Positions 1 to 4,608 of a stretch of DNA of 5,204 nt are shown here, piece by piece. The stretch covers positions 1 to 5,204 of the forward strand of contig CAMYLL010000217.1 of the NCBI GenBank assembly GCA_947259235.1. The letters are read 5' to 3'. Position 1 is the stretch's first letter. Every line of letters begins with the position of its first letter. The DNA comes from an uncultured Pseudodesulfovibrio sp. (GTDB lineage: Bacteria; Desulfobacterota; Desulfovibrionia; Desulfovibrionales; Desulfovibrionaceae). The position numbers and the translations under genes were made by a program. The notes beneath the pieces were generated by a model that made no database searches, was not told the origin of the DNA, and saw only the letters and a list, made by a program, of their open reading frames with translations.

Positions 1-800
1 AGGATGCCAAGCATCCAGTCCGGGGCCACGGCCATGTCCGGGTGGAACGGGGCGAGGAACTGATAGAAGGCCACGCCCGCCACCGAGGTGACGAAGGTCC
101 CCATGAGGGCGGCCCCGGCCACAGTGTAGACGGGCAGGCCGAACACCGTGACGAAGAACGGCGCGACGATGGAGCCGCCGCCGATGCCGTAAGTGCCGCC
201 GACGATGCCCACCAGGAAGCTCAGGAGAAAGATGCCCTTGGTGTTCACGTCGTGGCGTTCGCCGTAGAAGTCATAGCAGATGTGGTGCAGGTTGAAGGAG
301 ATGACCTTGACCGCCGGGAGCGGTTCGCCGTTTCCGGCCTGGCTCCGGTAGCTCTTGACCAGTTCCTGGAACCGCCGTTCGGATTCCGCCTTGCCGTTGT
401 TCGCCTTGCGGGTGAGGTCTCGGATCATCTTGACCCCGATGTAAAGGAGAACGGCTGCTGCGAAGAGCTTGAAGCTGCTCGCGTCGGGGAGCCAGCGCAC
501 ACGGACCACCGCGCCGATGAGCACCCCCGGCAGGGTTCCCGCCACCACGATCCAGGTCAGCGGCCAGACCATGCGCCCCTCGCGCACATAGCGCAGCACG
601 CCGCTGGGAATGGCCACGATGTTGAAGAGCTGATTGGTGGCGCTGACTGATGGCGAGGTGTAGCCCAGGAAGGACATCTGGAAGGGGAGCAGCAGGAATG
701 CCCCGGATACCCCGCCCATTGATGTGAAAAACGAGACGACAAAGGCCACCAGTGGCGGCAGCCAGGGCGAGACTTCTATACCGGCAACGGGGAAATACAT
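1..800 (-). CDS. TSUP family (TauE/SafE-type) anion transporter, C-terminus cut off
   Basis: Integral membrane permease of the TSUP/TauE-SafE family, whose members move sulfite, organosulfonates and related anions across the inner membrane. The 266 visible residues carry the two family glycine-rich repeats: GGVSGAFLLLPF at residues 29-40 and GGTYGIGGGSIVAPF at 201-215. Hydrophobic segments lie near residues 14-30, 31-47, 80-101, 108-126, 187-207, 209-222 and 224-246. A hydrophilic stretch of about 60 residues (127-186) separates the two halves and contains LHHICYDFYGERHD. The ATG at 800 is chosen because GGAGG (complement of 810-814) sits 9 nt upstream; an in-frame ATG at 809 would directly abut that site. 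The gene is divergent from the TunR-like regulator, and the dyad at 827-858 lies 27-58 nt upstream of its start, suggesting repression. The exact substrate cannot be read from sequence. Context suggests an oxyanion such as molybdate, tungstate or sulfate/sulfite. The gene runs off the left edge, so its full length is unknown. Confidence 0.9.
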   Translation of the reverse strand, partial: MYFPVAGIEVSPWLPPLVAFVVSFFTSMGGVSGAFLLLPFQMSFLGYTSPSVSATNQLFNIVAIPSGVLRYVREGRMVWPLTWIVVAGTLPGVLIGAVVRVRWLPDASSFKLFAAAVLLYIGVKMIRDLTRKANNGKAESERRFQELVKSYRSQAGNGEPLPAVKVISFNLHHICYDFYGERHDVNTKGIFLLSFLVGIVGGTYGIGGGSIVAPFFVTVFGLPVYTVAGAALMGTFVTSVAGVAFYQFLAPFHPDMAVAPDWMLGI

Positions 801-826
801 GGGGTGCATCCTCCATCTTGTTTTCT

Positions 827-858
827 ACTGACACGATTGTTACCATAACCGTGTCAGT
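827..858. promoter_or_regulatory. Candidate TunR operator (32-bp inverted repeat)
   Basis: Perfect 9-bp arms ACTGACACG (827-835) and CGTGTCAGT (850-858) flank a 14-bp AT-rich spacer. The spacer contains a smaller dyad, GTTA-CCA-TAAC, at 839-849. The site lies in the divergent region between the transporter and a TunR-like regulator. The TunR family is reported to bind a motif of about 30 bp, and one of its subgroups represses TSUP transporter genes, so size, symmetry and position all fit. The site is 27-58 nt upstream of the transporter start, where it could cover that promoter. It is well upstream (about 85 bp to its centre) of the predicted regulator transcript start. Assignment to TunR is inference; the inverted repeat itself is directly visible. 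Confidence 0.75.
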
Positions 859-861
859 TGA

Positions 862-889
862 CGCAAGGGGTTTTTATGCAGGCCTTGCG
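862..889. repeat. Second inverted repeat in the divergent control region
   Basis: Seven-bp arms CGCAAGG (862-868) and CCTTGCG (883-889) flank a 14-nt spacer. This is the same spacer length as the dyad at 827-858, and the two centres are 33 bp apart, close to three helical turns. The arm sequences differ from the first site. The repeat ends just before the -35 hexamer of the regulator promoter. It may be a weaker or second-factor binding site, or coincidence. Confidence 0.3.
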
Positions 890-892
890 GGC

Positions 893-921
893 TTGGCAGG
901 AGGCGAGACTCAACGTATACA
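893..921 (+). promoter_or_regulatory. Sigma70-type promoter for the TunR-like regulator
   Basis: TTGGCA (893-898) and TATACA (916-921) are separated by an optimal 17 bp, predicting transcription from about 928 and a short leader of about 24 nt before the ATG at 952. The operator-like dyad lies far upstream of this promoter, so simple occlusion of the regulator gene by that site is not expected. No equally good promoter is visible for the divergent transporter. A weak candidate on the minus strand (TTGCGT, complement of 861-866, with TAACAA, complement of 837-842) would overlap the operator. Confidence 0.55.
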
Positions 922-951
922 AGGCAATACGCAAAGGAGCTGAGTAGGCAG

Positions 952-2028
952 ATGGAAGAAGTTTTCGAGAAGTTGACCAGGGCATGGGCTCGCAGGAACG
1001 AGGGAGCCGTTTCCCGTATCTTCACCGTGCCGGACGACGTCAAGCATCTGGATACCCGGCAGCTGGCCGAGCTGGAAAAGGCCCTGCTCGACTGGGCGGC
1101 GCAGGCCCGGCGTCGGGACGTGGCCGCCTCGCGCCGCCGGATTTTGCTGCTCTATCTGGTCATCCGGCACACCGGCGCCCGGTTGGGCGAGGCGTGCGCC
1201 TGCGACCCGGTGCGGGACTATCAGGCCGAGGACCGGACGCTAGGACTGGGCCAGGACGGTTCGCGGCGCAGGGTCCCCTTGTCTCAGGCGCTTGCTGACG
1301 AGTTGCTGCAGGCCGTGGCGGACGGGGTGCTCGATTCTTCGGTGGAAGCGCCCCTGTGTGTGGATCAGGCGCACCTGCGCCGCAAACTCTACGAAAGGGC
1401 GGACGAGTGCGGCCTGCCCAGAGAGCTGGTCAACCCGTCGATCATCCGCCGTTCCAGGGGTATCGAACTGCTGCGCCAGAATGTGCCTTTGCCCGTTGTG
1501 CAGCGTGTGCTCGGCCAATCCTCGCCCAACCTGGCCGGTGACTATCTCGATTTTTCCGATGCAGACATGGACGCCACCCTGCGCCGGGTCATGGACAGGG
1601 AAAGCCGCCGCACCAGCGCGCGCAACAGTTTCTTCGGCCAGGTGACGCGCATCACGCGGGGAGACATCCAGGCCGAGGTCCGTGTGGCCGCCCTGGACGG
1701 CCACGAGGTCACGGCCATCATCACCAACGACAGCCTCGACCGGCTGGGCTTTCGCGAGGGCGGATTCGCCACGGCCGAGGTCAAGGCGCCGTGGGTCATC
1801 GTCTGTGCCGACGAGCCGGGGCGCAACAGCGCCTCGAACCAGTTCGCGGGAACCGTTGCCCGCATCTCACAGGGAAAGCTGACCACGGAGATCATCGTCC
1901 GCCTGGGCGACGGTCTTGAGGTCTGCGCCATCATCACCGAGGAGAGCCGGCGTGTCCTTGGAATCAGCGAAGGCGACCGCGTACGGGTCATGTTCAATGC
2001 CTTTTCGGTCATTCTCAACGCGGAGTAG
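952..2028 (+). CDS. tunR: TunR-type tungstate/molybdate-responsive regulator (recombinase-fold DNA-binding domain plus two Mop/TOBE domains)
   Basis: Predicted cytoplasmic transcription factor of 358 residues. Residues 1-60 form a short helical, charged N-terminal part. Residues 61-215 match the tyrosine recombinase (XerC/D-like) catalytic fold, with box I TGARLGEA (74-81), the beta-hairpin ending RRVPL (106-110) and box II SIIRR...LGQSSPNLAGDY (163-198). Residues 222-285 and 292-357 are two Mop/TOBE repeats, each with ARNS/SASN, G-x-V-x-R-I, VTAIIT/VCAIIT and LGF/LGI signatures as in the oxyanion-binding part of ModE. Aligned with active recombinases, Arg77, Arg166 and Tyr198 are kept. The catalytic Lys is Gln101, and the two catalytic His positions are Ser163 and Gln189, so strand exchange is unlikely. 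The TunR family in sulfate reducers has this architecture and senses tungstate/molybdate, acting either on modABC or on TSUP transporter genes. The divergent TSUP gene puts this one in the second group. GGAG at 936-939 precedes the ATG by 12 nt, and no earlier in-frame start is present nearby. Confidence 0.85.
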   Translation: MEEVFEKLTRAWARRNEGAVSRIFTVPDDVKHLDTRQLAELEKALLDWAAQARRRDVAASRRRILLLYLVIRHTGARLGEACACDPVRDYQAEDRTLGLGQDGSRRRVPLSQALADELLQAVADGVLDSSVEAPLCVDQAHLRRKLYERADECGLPRELVNPSIIRRSRGIELLRQNVPLPVVQRVLGQSSPNLAGDYLDFSDADMDATLRRVMDRESRRTSARNSFFGQVTRITRGDIQAEVRVAALDGHEVTAIITNDSLDRLGFREGGFATAEVKAPWVIVCADEPGRNSASNQFAGTVARISQGKLTTEIIVRLGDGLEVCAIITEESRRVLGISEGDRVRVMFNAFSVILNAE

Positions 2029-2051
2029 GGCGGGAGGGGCATCGCTTCCCC

Positions 2052-2079
2052 TTTACAATGTGCGGCAAGTGTGTATATA
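2052..2079 (+). promoter_or_regulatory. Sigma70-type promoter for the DEAD-box helicase gene
   Basis: TTTACA (2052-2057) and TATATA (2074-2079) are spaced by 16 bp. Transcription would start near 2086 and give an untranslated leader of about 157 nt before the GTG at 2243. A weak hairpin (AGGGG at 2035-2039, CCCCT at 2048-2052, followed by TT) just after the tunR stop overlaps the -35 element and might help end the tunR transcript, but it is too short to call a terminator. Confidence 0.6.
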
Positions 2080-2085
2080 CAGTCG

Positions 2086-2242
2086 ATCTCAGCGTGACTG
2101 GACGCATGAAAATCCTCTCTGCCCTCCCCGGGCAAACGATCAACACCTCGTCCCAGAGCCCTGCAAATACTCCCCGGCGCAGCCGGAAACGACCGCCGTC
2201 ACGCGCAGTCGTAGCTTTTTTCATCTCACCCTAGGATATTTT
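2086..2242 (+). promoter_or_regulatory. Long 5' leader of the helicase mRNA with hairpins and a T-run
   Basis: This stretch is too long for a plain leader and contains several short stems: GCGT/ACGC (2092-2095, 2102-2105), GCCC/GGGC (2121-2124, 2130-2133), and CCGGC/GCCGG (2174-2178, 2182-2186) with a 3-nt loop. Another, ACGAC/GTCGT (2189-2193, 2208-2212), is followed closely by six Ts (2216-2221). A 7-nt segment near the 5' end (GCGTGAC, 2092-2098) is complementary to GTCACGC (2198-2204). Long regulatory leaders are known on cold-shock helicase mRNAs in other bacteria. Whether this one is an attenuator or thermosensitive element is inference, and several of these stems could arise by chance. 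Confidence 0.35.
2106..2234 (+). CDS. Possible 42-codon upstream ORF in the helicase leader
   Basis: An ATG at 2106 opens a 42-residue reading frame (begins MKILSALPGQ, with a basic middle PRRSRKRPPSR and a hydrophobic end AVVAFFISP) that stops at TAG 2232-2234. That stop codon overlaps the TAGGA (2232-2236) that serves as ribosome binding site for the helicase GTG at 2243, a geometry compatible with translational coupling. It is in a different frame from the helicase. No convincing Shine-Dalgarno precedes the ATG. About 63% of its codons end in G or C, which does not clearly support or exclude coding. The peptide resembles no family I recognise, so it may be a leader peptide or merely an open frame. 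Confidence 0.3.
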   Translation: MKILSALPGQTINTSSQSPANTPRRSRKRPPSRAVVAFFISP

Positions 2243-3499
2243 GTGACTTTTGATCATTTTTCTTTTGATCGGCGCATCTGCGCCGGCATCACTGCCTGTG
2301 GATATTCAACGCCGACCCCCATTCAGACCCTTGCCATCCCCGAGGTCCTCAAGGGCCGCGACGTCATGGGCCTGGCCCAGACCGGCACGGGAAAAACAGC
2401 GGCCTTTGCCCTGCCAATCCTGCAGCGTCTGCTCAACTCCGACGCACGCGGCCAGGGACCTGTCCGCACCCTGGTCCTGGCTCCCACCCGCGAGCTCGCC
2501 TTGCAGATTCAGGAGAGCTTCGACATCCTGGGCAAGCAGGCGGGTATCCGCAGCGCGGCCGTTTTCGGCGGCGTCGGCTTCAATCCGCAGATCAACGCCG
2601 CCCGCAAGGCCACTATCGTGGTCGCCTGTCCCGGACGGCTCGTGGCGTTGCTCCAGCAGGGCGTGCTCAAGTTGGACAGCGTGGACACCCTTGTCCTTGA
2701 CGAGGCCGACCGCATGCTGGACATGGGCTTCATGCCCGATCTCAAGCGGATCATGTCGCGCCTGCCCGCCAAGCGCCAGAACCTGCTCTTTTCCGCCACC
2801 ATGCCCGCCGACATCCGCAAGCTGGCCGATACCATCCTCGTGGACCCGGCCCGGGTGCAGGTGTCCAACACCGCTCCGGTTGAGTGCGTGACCCAGGCCT
2901 TTTATCCGGTCTCCGACCATCTCAAGGCCGGGCTGCTGGAGGCTCTGCTTCAGTCCGTGGAGCATGAAAGCGTGCTCATCTTCACCCGGACCAAGCATCG
3001 GGCCAAGAACCTGGCCAAACGGCTCGGACTGCGCGGACTCAACACCACCTTCCTCCAGGGCAACATGAGCCAGAACCAGCGCCAGCGCGCTCTGGATGGC
3101 TTCCGTTGCGGAACCTTCGAGATCATGGTGGCCACGGACATCGCGGCCCGCGGCATCGACTGCGACCGCATCTCCCACGTCATCAACTTTGACGCGCCGG
3201 ATACGGCCGAGACATACACCCACCGCATAGGCCGGACGGGCCGGGCCGGACGCACCGGCGCCGCACTGAGCCTGATCACCCGTGACGACCATCTCGTGGT
3301 GCGCGACATCGAGCGCGTCCTGCGTCGTCGTGTGGATCAGTGCACGGTGGACGGGTTTGATTATGATCAACCCTTCAAGGCTCAGCCGGGCGGCGGCAAC
3401 AGGGATCGCACCCGTTCCCAGCAGCGCAAGCCCAGCGCCCCCGGCGGACGCAATAGCCGCCCGCAGCGCAGTCGCAGGAGCTCGGCCCGGGCCTCCTAA
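2243..3499 (+). CDS. rhlE: DEAD-box ATP-dependent RNA helicase, RhlE subfamily
   Basis: Cytoplasmic ATP-dependent RNA helicase that remodels RNA duplexes, typically in ribosome assembly, mRNA decay or cold adaptation. The 418-residue protein has the full motif set: Q motif GYSTPTPIQ (20-28), Walker A AQTGTGKT (45-52), Ia PTRELA (81-86), Ib CPGR (129-132, usually TPGR), II DEAD (153-156), III SAT (184-186), IV VLIFTRTKH (244-252), V ARGID (302-306) and VI HRIGRTGRAG (327-336). Stretches such as VLDEADRMLDMGF, LPAKRQNLLFSAT and IFTRTKH match RhlE proteins closely. The C-terminal tail from about 380 is low-complexity, rich in Gly, Arg, Ser and Gln, as in many RhlE homologues that use a basic tail for RNA contact. 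The GTG at 2243 is chosen because AGGA (2233-2236) precedes it by 6 nt and the protein then begins just before the Q motif; the first in-frame Met (residue 42) would remove that motif. The open frame extends upstream into tunR, but that part is not protein-like. Confidence 0.93.
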   Translation: MTFDHFSFDRRICAGITACGYSTPTPIQTLAIPEVLKGRDVMGLAQTGTGKTAAFALPILQRLLNSDARGQGPVRTLVLAPTRELALQIQESFDILGKQAGIRSAAVFGGVGFNPQINAARKATIVVACPGRLVALLQQGVLKLDSVDTLVLDEADRMLDMGFMPDLKRIMSRLPAKRQNLLFSATMPADIRKLADTILVDPARVQVSNTAPVECVTQAFYPVSDHLKAGLLEALLQSVEHESVLIFTRTKHRAKNLAKRLGLRGLNTTFLQGNMSQNQRQRALDGFRCGTFEIMVATDIAARGIDCDRISHVINFDAPDTAETYTHRIGRTGRAGRTGAALSLITRDDHLVVRDIERVLRRRVDQCTVDGFDYDQPFKAQPGGGNRDRTRSQQRKPSAPGGRNSRPQRSRRSSARAS

Positions 3500-3553
3500 C
3501 GGACGCCACGACCGATTCCCGGACCTGCAACAAGCCGGATCAGAATAAAAACA

Positions 3554-3585
3554 GCCCCGGGCGCGAGTTTCTTCGCGCCCGGGGC
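3554..3585. terminator. Strong GC-rich hairpin after the helicase gene
   Basis: A perfect 13-bp stem, GCCCCGGGCGCGA (3554-3566) with TCGCGCCCGGGGC (3573-3585), closes a 6-nt loop 55 nt after the helicase stop. On the plus strand it is followed by GTTGTACTTT, a poor T-run. On the minus strand it is followed by TGTTTTTATT (complement of 3544-3553), a much better one. It most likely ends the helicase transcript and may work in both directions. Confidence 0.75.
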
Positions 3586-3586
3586 G

Positions 3587-3613
3587 TTGTACTTTGGCGG
3601 ACACAAGTATACC
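3587..3613 (+). promoter_or_regulatory. Weak candidate promoter for thiM
   Basis: TATACC (3608-3613) is a fair -10 element, but the only -35 candidate is TTGTAC (3587-3592) at a short 15-bp spacing, directly beside the terminator hairpin. A start near 3620 would give a leader of about 36 nt, too short for a TPP riboswitch. Confidence 0.3.
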
Positions 3614-3655
3614 GTGAGTTCCGCGATACCCCATGCCCGGAAAGAGGAGGGCTTC

Positions 3656-4459
3656 ATGTCGACGGTCGAATCATTTCTCCATGATCTTGAGCAAATACGC
3701 ACCAACGGGCCGCTGGTGCTCAGCATCACCAACTATGTGGTGGCCAACTCGACGGCCAACGCCCTGCTGGCGTTGGGGGCCTCGCCCCTGATGTCCTATG
3801 CCGAGGAGGAGGCCGCCGACCTCGTGGCCATCAGCAACGCCCTGGTCGTCAACATCGGCACTCTGAACTCGCCGGATATCCGAACAATGAACACCGCCTG
3901 GCAGGCTGCCGCCGCCAAAGGCATCCCGGTGGTCTTCGATCCGGTGGGTGCGGGCGCGTCCGGCTTGCGGACCGGGACGTCCCTCTCGCTGCTCGGCACG
4001 TATTCGCCGACCATAATCAGGGGGAATGGCTCGGAGATAATGACCCTTGCCGGAGAATCCGGTGAGGCCAAGGGGGTGGACAGCACTCGCTCGGCAGACT
4101 CGGCCCTGATCGGGGCGCAGGCTCTGGCGCGGGCGCATGGCTGCGTGGTATGCGTCAGCGGCGAGTCAGACGTGGTCACCGATGGGAACCGGGGATTCAG
4201 GATATTCGGCGGGCATCCTCTCATGCCTAGAGTCACCGGACTCGGCTGCACGGCCACCGCCATCTGCGCCGCCTTTGCCGCAGTGAACCCGGACCCGGTG
4301 GCGGCCACGGTTCATGCGATGGCCGCCATGGCCATGGCAGGCTCGCTTGCCGCCAAGCAGGCGAAAGGGCCTGGAACCTTGCAGCTGCATTTCTATGACG
4401 CCCTGTATTCCCTTGATACCGTCGATGCGGGGCGGCTGTTCAAAGTCGTCGCGCTCTAG
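3656..4459 (+). CDS. thiM: Hydroxyethylthiazole kinase (thiamine salvage)
   Basis: Cytoplasmic kinase that phosphorylates 5-(2-hydroxyethyl)-4-methylthiazole with ATP, giving the thiazole phosphate that ThiE joins to HMP-PP to make thiamine phosphate. The 267-residue length is normal for the family. Signatures are the N-terminal substrate region PLVLSITNYVVANSTANALL (19-38) with GASPLMS (41-47), DPVGAGASGLR (95-105), the ATP-side IRGNGSEI (121-128), VSGESDVVTDG (167-177) and the anion hole GLGCTATA (195-202). Cys198 is at the usual catalytic cysteine position; the family more often reads GTGC than GLGC. The ATG at 3656 has an excellent GGAGG (3646-3650) 5 nt upstream; the frame stays open back to a TTG at 3587, but that would start beside the terminator. 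It appears to be a lone gene, with no thiE, thiD or TPP riboswitch in the window, so thiamine partners must lie elsewhere. Confidence 0.95.
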   Translation: MSTVESFLHDLEQIRTNGPLVLSITNYVVANSTANALLALGASPLMSYAEEEAADLVAISNALVVNIGTLNSPDIRTMNTAWQAAAAKGIPVVFDPVGAGASGLRTGTSLSLLGTYSPTIIRGNGSEIMTLAGESGEAKGVDSTRSADSALIGAQALARAHGCVVCVSGESDVVTDGNRGFRIFGGHPLMPRVTGLGCTATAICAAFAAVNPDPVAATVHAMAAMAMAGSLAAKQAKGPGTLQLHFYDALYSLDTVDAGRLFKVVAL

Positions 4460-4465
4460 CCTGTC

Positions 4466-4500
4466 GGCGCGTGTTGGTGTGCGCCTTGCTATCCGGGCGC
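4466..4500 (+). other. Overlapping alternative hairpins after thiM
   Basis: GCGCC at 4481-4485 can pair with GGCGC at 4466-4470 or with GGCGC at 4496-4500, giving two mutually exclusive 5-bp stems with 10-nt loops. There is no T-run after either, so this is at best a weak end signal for thiM. The second stem overlaps the -35 region of the next promoter. Confidence 0.25.
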
Positions 4501-4514
4501 GTGATACTTATATG
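4486..4514 (+). promoter_or_regulatory. Candidate sigma70-type promoter for the PilZ gene
   Basis: TTGCTA (4486-4491) and TATATG (4509-4514) are separated by 17 bp, each matching consensus at four of six positions. Transcription from about 4521 would give a leader of about 88 nt, beginning just before the structured element at 4523-4595. Confidence 0.45.
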
Positions 4515-4522
4515 AATTGATG

Positions 4523-4595
4523 AAGCTGAGTTCGGGGTGGGTATCGAACTTGCAACGTCCAGCTTGTTCCAGAACAGCGTCAAACCCACGACCCC
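4523..4595 (+). promoter_or_regulatory. Structured leader with possible pseudoknot before the PilZ gene
   Basis: Nested pairings are visible: AAGCTG (4523-4528) with CAGCTT (4560-4565), and inside it GTTCG (4530-4534) with CGAAC (4545-4549). The loop of the inner hairpin, GGGTGGGT (4535-4542), is complementary to ACCCA and CCC (4584-4588 and 4592-4594, with CGA bulged), which would make a pseudoknot ending a few nt before the GGAGGG ribosome binding site (4601-4606). A further small dyad, TGTTC-CA-GAACA, lies at 4565-4576, sharing one base with the outer stem. It matches no riboswitch class I can recognise, including the c-di-GMP classes. The role is inference; it could also be chance pairing or a DNA operator. 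Confidence 0.35.
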
Positions 4596-4608
4596 GGTAC
4601 GGAGGGCT

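Noticed and set aside
42..650. 202-codon open frame on the plus strand
   Set aside because: It lies opposite the TSUP transporter; the minus-strand translation shows family motifs and membrane segments while this one is a charged, repetitive shadow.
952..1650. Active XerC/XerD-type integrase, implying a mobile element
   Set aside because: The catalytic Lys and both His positions are replaced, two Mop/TOBE domains are fused, and no att sites, cargo or tRNA target are present. The regulator reading fits better.
2106..2240. Intrinsic terminator of tunR at the T-run 2216-2221
   Set aside because: The stem before it (ACGAC/GTCGT) is only 5 bp with a 14-nt loop, about 190 nt after the tunR stop and downstream of the helicase promoter. 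It is kept only as a possible leader element.
1916..2242. N-terminal extension of the helicase back into tunR
   Set aside because: The frame is open but its translation is not protein-like, it overlaps tunR, and the GTG at 2243 with AGGA gives a normal RhlE N-terminus.
2306..3634. 442-codon open frame on the minus strand
   Set aside because: It lies opposite the clearly coding DEAD-box helicase. Its translation is low-complexity and matches no family, as expected for an antisense shadow in GC-rich DNA.
3586..3655. TPP riboswitch before thiM
   Set aside because: The space is too short and the conserved CTGAGA and related THI-box segments are not present.
4528..4600. tRNA-like text on the minus strand (GTTCGATA within this stretch)
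   Set aside because: The T-loop-like string is not flanked by a pairing T-stem, and there is no matching acceptor stem, D-arm or anticodon arm.
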